Assembly: GCA_963700195.1 (NCBI GenBank)
Contig: CAVOWQ010000030.1
Span: forward strand, 114,945-178,944
Source: AP-15 sp963700195
GTDB lineage: Bacteria > Pseudomonadota > Alphaproteobacteria > ATCC43930 > CGMCC-115725
Reading direction: 5' to 3'
DNA: 64,000 bases
The notes under the pieces are model-generated. The model saw only the letters and a program-made list of their open reading frames with translations, searched no databases and was not told the origin of the DNA. How positions within the stretch are numbered: position 1 is the first letter of the stretch; each line of letters opens with the position of its first letter. Both the position numbers and the translations under genes were made by a program. Positions 17,223 through 26,526 of the stretch are shown here, piece after piece.

Positions 17223-18177
17223 TCACACCTTCGCCAGTACGTCCTCACGGAAACGCCGCATATTGGAGAGCATCGCGTCGGCGGTCGCGCCATCGAAATT
17301 CAAATCGACATAGCCGACGCCGAAATCGCGAAACGCTCTCAGATCGGCGATCACATCCGCCGTCTCGCCGGAGAACAGCCGCCGCTCGCCGTCATCCGCG
17401 TGGTCCGGCAGAGACTTGCCCCAGCCGGTGATGCGGTAGGCGAGGCCCATTTTCGACGGGTCGCGTCCCGCCTCGCGGGTCAGCCGGCGCAGCCGCTCGA
17501 CGCCGGCCTGGAAGCGCTTCATCGAGTTCGAGCCGGTGCTGCGGATTGGTGCCGATCGGATACCAGGCGTCGCCGATCCGCGCGGTGCGGCGCAGCGCAG
17601 GGCCGCTCTCGCCGCCGACCCAAATCGGCGGGTGGGGCTTCTGCACCGGCTTCGGCTCGAACAGGATGTCGGCGAATTTGACGTGACGGCCCTCGAAGCG
17701 CGGATCGTCCTTGGTCCACAACTCGCGGAACGCATCGAGGTATTCGTCGGTGACCGCACCGCGCTCGGGAAAGGGCGGGACGCCGAGCGCCTGGAACTCT
17801 TCCTTCATCCAGCCGGCGCCGATGCCGAAGGTCAGCCGGCCGTTCGACAACACGTCGATCGTCGCCAGCATCTTGGCCTGCAATACCGCCGGGCGGTGCG
17901 GCACGACGGTTACCGAGGTGACGAGGCGCAGCCGCGAGGTCTTGCCGGCGACAAACGCCACCGCGATCAACTGCTCGTGCCGGTCGCCGCGCGATCGGCC
18001 GGGGAATTCGCCGGTGTCGCTGTAGGGATATTTGGCTTCGATATCGCGAGGGATCACGACGTGGTCGCTGATCGTCGCGTAGTCGTACCCCATCGCTTCG
18101 CCCTCGGCGGCGATGCGCGCGAGATTGTCCGGTGTCGAGAGCGGCCCGCTGACCGGCGCACCAAAGCCGAACTGCAT
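17223..18177 (-). CDS. F420-dependent LLM oxidoreductase, TIGR03619-like (one frameshift)
   Basis: About 317 residues. N-terminal MQFGFGAPVSGPL, YDYATISDHVVIP, LVTSVTVVPHRPAVLQAKM, LTFGIGAGWMKEEFQALG and PPIWVGGESGPALRRTARIG match LLM-class F420 enzymes. The C-terminal part (MKRFQAGVERLRRL to REDVLAKV) is in another frame. Deleting one A near 17528 (GAAC to GAC) joins them as HRLDSMKRFQ. The start at 18177 follows GGAGGG. It is transcribed towards the other LLM gene and the F420 operon, with a family C palindrome in between. Substrate is unknown. Confidence 0.85.
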
Positions 18178-18238
18178 CTCAATCCCTCCAGGCAATATAT
18201 CGATCTGGTGTTAGGCTAGCAGGGCGCAAGTGGTGTGG

Positions 18239-19142
18239 CTACCGGTCAGCCTCCTGCCGGAGCCAATTGCGGAAGGCTCGGACCTTGGGGCGTTCGAGCG
18301 CGCCCGGCGCGCTGACGATGTAATAGGCGAACTGGTCCGGCAGCGCGAGCGAGAACAGCCGGACGAGGCGTCGGGCGGCGAGGTCGGCCGCGGCGATCGT
18401 GCTGTAGGCCAGCACGATACCCTGGCCGGCAATCGCGGCATCGAGCGCCAGTGACATGCTGTTGAAGGTGAGGCCCGCGGTAATCGGAACGGTCTTTAAC
18501 TCCCGCGGCCTTGAGCCACATCGGCCAAGTCGGCACCAGCGGATCGCGTTCCGCAGCCTGATCGTGAATGAGGGTATGGCGGGGGAGATCGTCGGGGGTG
18601 CGCAGCGGCGGTCCGGCGGTCAGCAATTTCGGACTGCAGGCCGGGAAGACCTCGTTGGTGAACAACAGGTCGACATCGAGCCCAGGGTAAATGCCGCGGC
18701 CGTAACGGATCGCGATATCGAAATCGCCCCTGGTCAGATCGACGACCTCATCGGTCGCGGAGATCCGCACGTCTACCTCGGGGTGCTGCTCCTGAAACCG
18801 GTGCAGGCGCAGCACCAGCCACTTGCCGGCGATCGACGGTGAGGCGGTAACGGTCAAGGTCCCGGTGTCGTTGTGCGCGCGCAGCCGCCTGACCGAGGAT
18901 TGGATGCCGGCAAAGGCTTCCGTGAGGCCGGGCAGCAGAATCTGGGCAGAGGCCGTCAGCTCGATCGAGCGGTTCATGCGGTGAAACAGCCTGACCCCGA
19001 GATCCTCCTCCAAGGCATGGATCTGATGGCTGATCGCGGCCGGCGTCACATGCAATTCGTCGGCGGCCTTGCTGAAGCTCATGTGCCGGGCCGCCGCTTC
19101 AAACGCCCGCAGCGCGCTCAAGGGGGGAAGATGATTATTCAT
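18239..19142 (-). CDS. LysR-family transcriptional regulator (GcvA-like; one frameshift)
   Basis: About 300 residues. The winged helix-turn-helix is at residues 5-65 (LSALRAFEAAARHMSFSKAA, then PAAISHQIHALEEDLGVRLF), typical of the GcvA/AmpR-like LysR branch. The effector-binding domain continues through YGRGIYPGLDVDLLF. The last third (MSLALDAAIAGQGIVLAYS to NWLRQEADR) lies in a different frame. Removing one A from an AAA run near 18497 restores it. The gene diverges from the DUF1127 operon 130 bases away, a usual arrangement for a LysR target, though either neighbour could be controlled. Confidence 0.87.
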
Positions 19143-19273
19143 CGCGGATGAGGAAATCTAACCCGTCGCTGAGAAACTCTCGTTTGTCGCCACATGCCAT
19201 AGCGGCCATTTTTAGCCCAAGCGAGTTCGACGGGAGCATGGTCGCGTCGTTCTCCGAGTTTAGGAGAGTTCAT

Positions 19274-19501
19274 ATGGTAGCGATTCATTGGCATGCCACC
19301 CGGGGCCGGCCCCGGCAGCGTCATGCCGTTCTCGCACTGGGTGATGCTTGGGACCACGCCGTCGCGAGCTTGGGCAAATGGCGCCGGCGCAGCCGCGAGC
19401 GCGGGGAACTTGCTGCACTCGACGACAGGATGCTGAAGGACATCGGGCTTACCCGGGCAGATGCCGAATTCCTGAGCAACAAGCCGTTTTGGAGGGAGTA
19501 A
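19274..19501 (+). CDS. DUF1127 small protein
   Basis: A 75-residue basic protein ending with the DUF1127 motif RRRSRERGELAALDDRMLKD then IGLTRADAEFLSNKPFW. Studied alphaproteobacterial DUF1127 proteins are arginine-rich and can bind RNA or affect phosphate and stress responses; the role here is unknown. The ATG at 19274 follows TAGGAGAG at good spacing. An earlier in-frame start would add 42 unlike residues. Its stop overlaps the next small ORF as TAATG. Confidence 0.85.
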   Translation: MVAIHWHATRGRPRQRHAVLALGDAWDHAVASLGKWRRRSRERGELAALDDRMLKDIGLTRADAEFLSNKPFWRE

Positions 19502-19632
19502 TGACCGTGTTGGCGATCGCGGGCAGCACTATCGGCGCATGGTGGCGCCGCGCTATACTGGCGCTCGCGCACCCGGCGCCGCGCTCGAAGAGCGACGTCC
19601 CGCCTGAGTTTTACAGATTTCCCATCTTCTGA
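19501..19632 (+). CDS. Small hypothetical protein, 43 aa
   Basis: A short ORF starting in the TAATG overlap with DUF1127. It encodes a hydrophobic start (MTVLAIAGSTIGAWW), a basic middle and the tail VPPEFYRFPIF. Similar tails ending in P-P-E-[FY]-x-[RK]-[FY]-P occur in small proteins beside DUF1127 genes, as far as I recall. The tight coupling supports expression. Function is unknown. Confidence 0.5.
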   Translation: MTVLAIAGSTIGAWWRRAILALAHPAPRSKSDVPPEFYRFPIF

Positions 19633-19668
19633 GTCTTGGACCCCAGCGACCCCAAAGGAGGACCGAAT

Positions 19669-20494
19669 ATGAGCAAAACCGACAGCCTGCCCTATGTCGA
19701 GGCCGAGCTGAACTATCTCGGCCCGATGACCGAGCGGCCGCGCTATTACGCCTATGAGACGGGGCGAGCGCTCGAACATGACCTACGATCCGCACAAGAT
19801 GCGCATCCACGACATGCGGCCGATCTCGTCCGACGTGTCGCTCGACACGCAGGGTTTCGCGCTCGTCGAGCAGCGCAGCGCGGTGCAGGATTTCTGGGAC
19901 GACGACGAGGTCCGCCGGGTCTATTACCCGGAGGCCGAGCGCGTCATCAAACAGGTGACCGGCGCCAGCCGCGTCTTCATCTTCGACCATCTGCAGCGCC
20001 GCCGCGTGACCGGGCTGCAGGACCGCGCGCCCGGTGGGCCGCGCCAGCCGGCGACCCGCGTGCATGTCGACCACACCGCGAAATCGGGCCCGCAGCGGGT
20101 TCGCGACCTGTTGCCCGACGAGGCCGAGGAATTGCTGAAAGGCCGCGTCCAGGTGATCAACTTCTGGCGCCCGCTCTTCAGCCCATTGCAGGACGCGCCG
20201 CTCGCGGTCTGCGACTCCCGCACCGTCGCCGCCGAAGACCTCGTGCCCTCGGACCTGGTCTACAAGGAACGGGTCGGCGAGACCTATTCGGTGCGGTACA
20301 ACCCGGCGCACCAGTGGTATTACGTGCCGGAAATGCGGCGCGACGAGGCGCTGCTGTTGAAGATCGCCGACACCCGGACCGACATCCCGGCCCGCTTTAT
20401 GCCGCACACCTCGTTCACCGACCCGACGACGCCCCCCGACGCGCGTCCGCGTGAAAGCATCGAGGTCCGCACGCTCGTCTTCCACCCGGCCTGA
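19669..20494 (+). CDS. CmcJ/NvfI-family oxidoreductase (one frameshift)
   Basis: About 274 residues, related to the cephamycin 7-alpha-methoxylation protein CmcJ and fungal NvfI (Fe(II)-dependent oxygenase fold). Signatures are RVHVDHTAKSGPQRV (likely metal-binding H-x-D), VINFWRPLFSPLQDAPLAVC, HQWYYVPEMRRDEALLLKIA and HTSFTDPTTPPDARPRESIE. The first 32 codons (MSKTDSLPYVEAELNYLGPM) and the rest are in different frames. A surplus base near 19770 explains it, restoring ETG..SNMTYDPHKM. The start follows AAAGGAGG. Substrate is unknown. A palindromic repeat follows it. Confidence 0.83.
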
Positions 20495-20504
20495 AGCCGG
20501 CGCT

Positions 20505-20589
20505 ACCCTCACCCACCAAGCCTTCGGCTTGGTCCCCCTCTCCCGCACCGCGGGAGAGGGTGGCGAGCGCAGCAAGGCGGGTGAGGGAG
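20505..20589. repeat. Palindromic repeat family A copy
   Basis: CCCTCACCCACC at the left, an inner AAGCCTTCGGCTTGG stem, CCCCTCTCCCGC/GCGGGAGAGGG, and GCGGGTGAGGGAG at the right. It fills the gap between the CmcJ-like gene and the iron alcohol dehydrogenase gene. Confidence 0.75.
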
Positions 20590-20613
20590 TCTCTGCGAAG
20601 AAGGGGTACGGCG

Positions 20614-21785
20614 ATGCTGAGCGGCGTCTATCGCTTTCCGCAGATGGAAAGCGTCGTGTTCGGCAAACCCTTTTCCGAGGCGCTGGCCCAGGAGGTCGAC
20701 CGTCTCGACGCCCGCGCCGTCTTCGTCCTGGCGAGCGGCACCTTGTCGCGCGAGACCGACCTCGTCGAGCGGTTGCGGCAAATGCTCGGCAACCGCTTTG
20801 CCGGGCTCTGCGCCAAGATTGGCGCGCATACGCCGCGTGACGATGTCGTCGCTGCGGCCAATTCGGCGCGCACGTCGGGCGCCGATCTGATCGTCACCCT
20901 GGGCGGCGGCTCGGTCACCGATGCGGCAAAGATGGTCGGTCTGTGCCTCGGCAATGACGTCACGACGCCCGAGCAGCTCGACGACTACCGCGCCCGCATC
21001 GCCGCGGACGGCACGGTCGAGCGCCCCGCGGTCAAGCCGCCTGCCGTCCGCATGATCGCGATCCCGACCACGTTGTCGGCGGGCGAGTTTTCGGCCGGCG
21101 CCGGCTGCACCGACACCGCAGCGCCACGTCAAGGAAAGCTTCAGCCATCCGCAGATGATCCCGCGCACCGTCATCCTCGACCCGGATGCGAGTGTACACA
21201 CGCCTGAGTGGCTGTTTCTGTCGACCGGCATCCGGGCGGTCGACCATGCCGTCGAGGACATCTGCTCGGTGAATGGCCAGCCGATTTCCGAGGGCGCGGC
21301 CTATCACGCGCTGCTCCTTCTCGGAAAGGGCCTGCCGGGGGTCAAAGCGGACCCCGAGGATCGCGACGCCCGGCTCGACTGCCAGATCGGCGCCTGGATG
21401 TCGATGGTCGGCTCGCAGACCGGCGTCAGCAAAGGCGCGAGCCACGGGATCGGCCATGTGCTGGGCGGCACCGCCGGCGTGCCGCATGGCTACACCTCCT
21501 GCATCATGCTGCCCCACGTGCTGCGCTTCAATCACCCGGTCAACGCCGAAAAACAGGCGCGGGTCAGCGAGGCGCTCGGCCGGCCCGGCGAACCGGCAGC
21601 CGAAATCGTCGCCGAATTGATCGTCGGGCTCGGCTTGCCGACCCGGTTGCGCGATGTCGGGGTCAAGCCGGAGCAGCTCGACGCTGATCGCTGAGAACTC
21701 GATGCACGACCGCTGGGTGCACACAAACCCGCGCAAGATCGACGGATCTGCGGTCATTCGAACATTGCTCGACGCTGCTTGGTAG
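20614..21785 (+). CDS. Iron-containing alcohol dehydrogenase (maleylacetate reductase-like; two frameshifts)
   Basis: About 390 residues. The nucleotide-binding part has VFVLASGTLSRETDLVERL, ADLIVTLGGGSVTDAAKMVG and MIAIPTTLSAGEFSAGAGCT. The iron-binding part has STGIRAVDHAVEDICS (Asp/His ligands), GASHGIGHVLGGTAGVPHG and a final LIAENSMHDRWVHTNPRKI. Surplus G bases near 21117 and 21683 account for the two frame changes. After the second, the frame runs to a TAG at 21783-21785. The start follows AAGGGG. The GAGCTD motif is typical of the maleylacetate reductase/hydroxyacid-oxoacid transhydrogenase branch. Aromatic-ring catabolism is plausible but not shown by neighbours. Confidence 0.85.
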
Positions 21786-21910
21786 GCGGCCAAGCCGCAC
21801 TCTGGCTGCCCGCGGTCTAATCGAGCGGCGTAGCCTCGTCGCCCGGGCGCGCGTCGGTCAGGCTGATCTAACGAGCCCGCCTGGCTGCGCTCTATCCGAG
21901 TCTTGCGGTG

Positions 21911-22553
21911 TTATTTCGTGCCGAAGAGACGGTCGCCGGCGTCGCCGAGACCCGGGCGGATGTAGCCGGTCTCGTCGAGGCAGCGGTCGAGCGCCGCCGC
22001 GACGATCGGCACATCGGGGAAGATCGAGGATACCTTGTCGACGCCTTCCGGAGCGGCTACGAGGCAGACGAACTTGATCGAGCGCGCCGCCAGTTCCTTC
22101 AGACGCGAGATCGCCGCCACCGCCGAGTTGCCGGTGGCGAGCATCGGATCGCAGAGGACCACGTCGCGTTCCGCGAGATCCTCCGGCAGTTTCAGGTAAT
22201 ACTCGATCGCCTGCAGGGTCTGCGGGTCGCGGTAGATCCCGATATGCCCGACCCGCGCCGACGGTAAGAGGTCGAGCATCCCGTCGAGAATGCCGTTGCC
22301 GGCCCGCAAGATCGAGACGAGGCACAGCTTCTTGCCGGCGAGCAGCGGGAAGGCCCCGCTCTCGAGCGGCGTATCGATCTCGGACGTCCTCGAGGGGCAG
22401 TTCGCGCGTCGCCTCGTAGGCCAGCAGCAGACTGATCTCGCGCAGCAGCCGGCGAAATTCCGCGGTCGATGTGGTCCGGTCGCGCATCAGCGACAATTTG
22501 TGCTGAACGAGGGGATGAGCGACGACGGTCAAACAAACCTTTGACTGCGGCAT
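21911..22553 (-). CDS. upp: Uracil phosphoribosyltransferase (one frameshift)
   Basis: Salvages uracil to UMP with PRPP. N-terminal HPLVQHKLSLMRDRTTSTAE and FRRLLREISLLLAYEATREL are strongly conserved. RAGNGILDGMLDLLPSARVG, the PRPP loop VVLCDPMLATGNSAVAA and the C-terminal YIRPGLGDAGDRLFGTK complete the family pattern. The frame changes near 22386; one surplus C before GAGATCGATACG explains it and gives about 213 residues, the usual length. The ATG at 22553 faces the divergent cyclase gene. Confidence 0.93.
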
Positions 22554-22643
22554 GATCCAGGTACCTGTAAAGCGCCTCTCACCGGGTTTACAATAGACCA
22601 AACTCAGGCGGCCGGCCGCATCATAACCGGCAGGGAGGCAGCA

Positions 22644-25600
22644 ATGGCCGACGATGTCGCTGATTGGTTGCGCCAACTCGGATTGGAACAATACGCACCG
22701 GTCTTCGCGGTCAACGACATCGACGGGGAGATTTTACCCGAATTGACGCCGGACGATCTGCTCGGCCTCGGCATCACCTCGATTGGCCATCGCCGTAAGC
22801 TGCTGGCAGCGATCGCCGCTTTTCGCAGCGACGCCCCGGACGCCGCCACGGAGACCGCGCCCGTTTCTGCGGCCGTGGCCTCCAGCGAGGCAGAGCGGCG
22901 CCAGCTAAGCGTGATGTTCTGTGACCTCGTCGGATCGACGCCGTTATCCGCGCGCTACGACCCCGAGGACCTTCGCGACGTGATTGGCGCGTACCATCGT
23001 TGCGTCGCCGATACCGTCGCCCGCTTCGCCGGTTTTGTCGCCAAGTACATGGGCGATGGGGTGCTGATCTATTTCGGCTATCCGGAGGCGCACGAGGATG
23101 ATCCCGAGCGCGCGGTCCGGGCCGGGCTCGCCACCATCGACGCGGTCGGCGGGCTGGCGACACCGGAACCGCTCAACGTGCGGCTCGGCATCGCCAGCGG
23201 TCTTGTCGTCGTCGGCGATCTGATCGGCGCCGGTGCCGCGCAGGAGCGCGGGGTCGTCGGCGAGACCCCGAATCTCGCCGCCCGGCTGCAGGCGCTGGCC
23301 AAACCGGGCACTCTCGTCATTGCCGAAAGCACGAGGCGGCAAATCGGTGCGATGTTCGAAGTCGCGGACATCGGGCCGCAACCGCTCGCCGGTTTTGCCG
23401 AACCGCAGCGCGCCTGGCGCGTCGCCGGCGAAAGCGGCGTCCTGAGCCGCTTCGAGGCATTGCGCTCGGAGGCTACTCCGCTCGTCGGGCGCGATGAGGA
23501 GCTTGACCAGCTGCTGCGGCGCTGGCAGCAGGCGAAAGCGGGCGAAGGGAGGGTCGTGCTGATGTCGGGGGAGCCGGGAATCGGCAAATCGCGCCTGTCC
23601 GCGGCGCTCTCGCATGCCATCCAGACCGATCAGCATACCCGCATACGATATTTCTGCTCGCCCCATCATCAAGCCAGCGCGCTCTACCCGTTCATTACCC
23701 AGCTCGAACGCGCCGCTGGCTTTGCGCGGGACGACACGGTCGAGCAGAAGCTCGGAAAGCTGCGCGACCGGGTCGCAATCGCTGCGCGTTATAGTGACGG
23801 GATTGAATTGCTGGCTGAGCTGCTTTCGCTGCCGAGCAGCGTTTCCGGACTCAACCTCAGCCCGCAACGCAAGCGCGAGAAGTTGCTCGAAGCGCTGCTT
23901 GACGAGCTCGCGGCGTCGGCACGGAGCCGGCCCGTTTTGATGATTCTGGAGGACGCGCATTGGATCGACCCTACCTCGCGCGAGCTGCTCCACTTGACCA
24001 TCGATCGGGTTGCACGGCTGCCGGTCCTGCTCGTCGTTACCTTCCGTCCCGAGTTTCAGCATGGCTGGAGCGGTCAGCCGCATGTTGCCACATTGGCGCT
24101 GAACCGGCTCGGCGCAGATGATGGTGCTGCGCTGGTCGAGCGGCTCGCCGGTAATGCCGGGGTCGCCCGCCAGACCGTCGACGAGATCGTCGAACGTGCT
24201 GACGGTGTACCACTATTCCTCGAAGAACTGACCAAAGCCGTGCTCGAAACCGACGCTCACGACAACCGGATGGCCGCAGTATTGGCGGCGAGCCCGCTGC
24301 GGGAGCTAGCGATCCCCGCTACGTTGCACGCTTCTTTGATCGCCCGGCTCGATCGCCTCGGGCCAATCGCCAAGGAAATCGGGCAAATGGGTTCGGTCAT
24401 CGGCCGCGACTTCGGGTATGACCTCATTGAAGAGGTGGCGCGGCGGCCAATCGCAGAGCTGCGCTCAGGGCTCGACCGGCTCGTCCAGGGCGGGCTGTTG
24501 TTCTGCCGCGGCACAGCACCGCAATCTTCCTACCTGTTCAAGCACGCGCTCGTTCAGGACGCCGCCTATAGCACCTTGTTGCGCGTGAGAAGGCAGGAAT
24601 TGCACGCCCGCGTCGCCGCGGTGCTGGAGCACGACTTCACCGATCTCGTCGAGCGCCAACCCGAACTCCTGGCCCACCATCTGACCGCCGCCGGCGATAC
24701 CGAGCGCGCGGTCGATCAATGGCTGAAGGCCGGGCAGCAGGCCGCAGCAGGGTCGGCACATCTCGAAGCGATCGGCCACTTTGAGCGCGGTCTCTCGGCA
24801 CTGACGGCGTTGCCCGGGGGGCCGGCTCGGGACGGACGGGAGATCGAGCTGCAACTGGCCCGCGGGCTGTCGCTGTTCACAGCCAAAGGGTATGTCTCGG
24901 CCGACGCAGCCGAGGCCTATTCCCGCGCCCGCGAGCTTGCCGAGCACCGGGCCAATGCGCGCCAGCTATTCACCGCGGTCTTCGGCCTTTGGATCTCGTC
25001 TATCGGCACCGGTCAGCTCATCGCCAGCGGCGACCTGTCGAACCGATTACTGCTACTGACTGCGACGGGTGCGGACGAGGGACTACGCCTGCAGGCGCAT
25101 CACAGCGCCTGGACGACCGGTTTGTTTGGCGGCGATCCGGCGGCAACCCTTGAGCATTGCGAGGCAGGACGCCGGCTCTATGATCCCGAACGGCACGGCT
25201 CTCACCGCCTGCACTACGGCGGGCACGATCCTGGCGTCTGCGGCCGATTTATCGGTGGGCAGGCATATTGGCTGCTCGGATACCCCGAGAAAGGTTTGGC
25301 GCTCGCCGGGGCGGCATTGGCATTGGCCGAGCGCATCGCTCACCCCTTCAGCCTCAACTCGGCCCTACTTTTCAACGGGGTGCTTCACCTCGAGTGTGGC
25401 GATCCGGATTCGGCGCTGCAACTACTCGGCCGAGCCGAAGCGCTCGCCGCCGAGCAACGACTTGGCCTCGTCGTGGAACCGCGGTTCATACGCGGTGCCG
25501 CGCTGAGCGCGCAAGGAGAGCTCGAGCAGGCAGTCGCCTGTCTGCGCGAGGGACTCGCCGGGCAGCTCGGCGCGATACAATTTCGCCCTTACGCTCTCGC

Positions 25601-25982
25601 CCGCCTGGCCGAAGCGCTGGCGCGGCAGGGCGAGCATGACATGGCTCTCGCGATGCTGAGAGACGGGCTGAGGATCGTGCACGAAACCGGACACCGGCAG
25701 TTGGAGGCGGAATTTTATCGGCTCGAAGGTATCGCGCTCTCCGGTCTCAACCGGATCGAGGAGGGCCAAAACGCTCTCGAAGCGGCATTGCGCGTGGCGC
25801 GCAAGCAACAAACCAAGGCCTATGAATTGCGCGCCGCGACGAGCCTCGCCCGGCTGTGGGGCGAGCAGGGCCGGCGTGCCGAAGCGCGCGAGCTGCTCAC
25901 CCCCGTCTACGGCTGGTTCACCGAGGGCTTCGATACCGCCGATCTGAAAGAAGCCAAGGCGCTGCTCGACTGGCTGGTGTGA
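22644..25982 (+). CDS. SAM domain-adenylate/guanylate cyclase-ATPase-TPR signalling protein
   Basis: A 1112-residue multidomain protein with an intact frame. Residues 1-62 form a sterile-alpha-motif domain (WLRQLGLEQYAPVFAVNDID). Residues 85-260 form a class III nucleotide cyclase domain (SVMFCDLVGSTPLSARYDPE, KYMGDGVLIYFGYP). A P-loop ATPase follows (Walker A SGEPGIGKSRLS near 310, Walker B LMILEDAHWID near 435). TPR-type helices fill the region from about 680 to the end. The architecture matches MalT/LuxR-like STAND cyclases without a DNA-binding domain. It probably senses protein partners through the TPRs and regulates cyclase output. Substrate (ATP or GTP) cannot be fixed. GGGAGGC precedes the start. 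Confidence 0.9.
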   Translation: MADDVADWLRQLGLEQYAPVFAVNDIDGEILPELTPDDLLGLGITSIGHRRKLLAAIAAFRSDAPDAATETAPVSAAVASSEAERRQLSVMFCDLVGSTPLSARYDPEDLRDVIGAYHRCVADTVARFAGFVAKYMGDGVLIYFGYPEAHEDDPERAVRAGLATIDAVGGLATPEPLNVRLGIASGLVVVGDLIGAGAAQERGVVGETPNLAARLQALAKPGTLVIAESTRRQIGAMFEVADIGPQPLAGFAEPQRAWRVAGESGVLSRFEALRSEATPLVGRDEELDQLLRRWQQAKAGEGRVVLMSGEPGIGKSRLSAALSHAIQTDQHTRIRYFCSPHHQASALYPFITQLERAAGFARDDTVEQKLGKLRDRVAIAARYSDGIELLAELLSLPSSVSGLNLSPQRKREKLLEALLDELAASARSRPVLMILEDAHWIDPTSRELLHLTIDRVARLPVLLVVTFRPEFQHGWSGQPHVATLALNRLGADDGAALVERLAGNAGVARQTVDEIVERADGVPLFLEELTKAVLETDAHDNRMAAVLAASPLRELAIPATLHASLIARLDRLGPIAKEIGQMGSVIGRDFGYDLIEEVARRPIAELRSGLDRLVQGGLLFCRGTAPQSSYLFKHALVQDAAYSTLLRVRRQELHARVAAVLEHDFTDLVERQPELLAHHLTAAGDTERAVDQWLKAGQQAAAGSAHLEAIGHFERGLSALTALPGGPARDGREIELQLARGLSLFTAKGYVSADAAEAYSRARELAEHRANARQLFTAVFGLWISSIGTGQLIASGDLSNRLLLLTATGADEGLRLQAHHSAWTTGLFGGDPAATLEHCEAGRRLYDPERHGSHRLHYGGHDPGVCGRFIGGQAYWLLGYPEKGLALAGAALALAERIAHPFSLNSALLFNGVLHLECGDPDSALQLLGRAEALAAEQRLGLVVEPRFIRGAALSAQGELEQAVACLREGLAGQLGAIQFRPYALARLAEALARQGEHDMALAMLRDGLRIVHETGHRQLEAEFYRLEGIALSGLNRIEEGQNALEAALRVARKQQTKAYELRAATSLARLWGEQGRRAEARELLTPVYGWFTEGFDTADLKEAKALLDWLV

Positions 25983-26001
25983 GAAACGGCCAACCCGAAA
26001 G

Positions 26002-26461
26002 CTACTCGAGCGGGTAATCGTAACGGATAAAGCCGTTGAAGCGGGCAATCCGGTCGTAGAGCGACCGCGCCGTCGGCGTTGTCCTCCTTCGTCGTCCAGT
26101 AGAGCCGATAGCAGCCGCGCTCGCGGGCGGCCCCGGCGACCGCTTCGATGAGCCGGCGGCCGATGCCGCCGCGTCGGCAGGCTGCGTCGACGAAGAGATC
26201 CTGCAGGTAACAGACCTCCTTGGCCGTCCAGGCATGCGGGTGAAAGAGGTAGTGGGCGATCCCGACGAGCGGCGCGGTCGCGCCGCCGAGCCGCGCTCCC
26301 AGACCGCGGATCGGGCCTTCCGCGGCGATCAGCCGCTGCCAGGTGTGGTCGTAAATCTCCGGCGGCAGGCGGGTCTCGTAAAAATCGAGATAGCCGCGCC
26401 ACAGCTCGGCCCAGCGGTCGCGGTCTTGCCGGGTGATCGGGTTAACGACGATTTCGACCAA
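26002..26461 (-). CDS. GNAT-family N-acetyltransferase (one frameshift)
   Basis: About 152 residues. IVVNPITRQDRDRWAELWRG opens it, VCYLQDLFVDAACRRGGIGR is the acetyl-CoA binding motif (R/Q-x-x-G-x-A/G), and YRLYWTTKEDN plus SLYDRIARFNGFIRYDYPLE end it. One surplus G near 26078 separates the last 26 codons from the rest. Starts at TTG (26461), GGGAGAG upstream. Acceptor substrate is unknown. It converges with the cyclase gene and diverges from the MBL gene. Confidence 0.85.
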
Positions 26462-26526
26462 GACGGCTCTCCCGCTTCCCGGCCTGCGATAGTACCATAG
26501 GCTGCGATTATCATCGGAGCTTCGCG

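Noticed and set aside
22644..25982. The cyclase/ATPase/TPR protein as an antiphage signalling system
   Set aside because: No effector (nuclease, phospholipase or membrane protein) is encoded beside it. Its neighbours are upp and an acetyltransferase gene, so a defence role is not supported.
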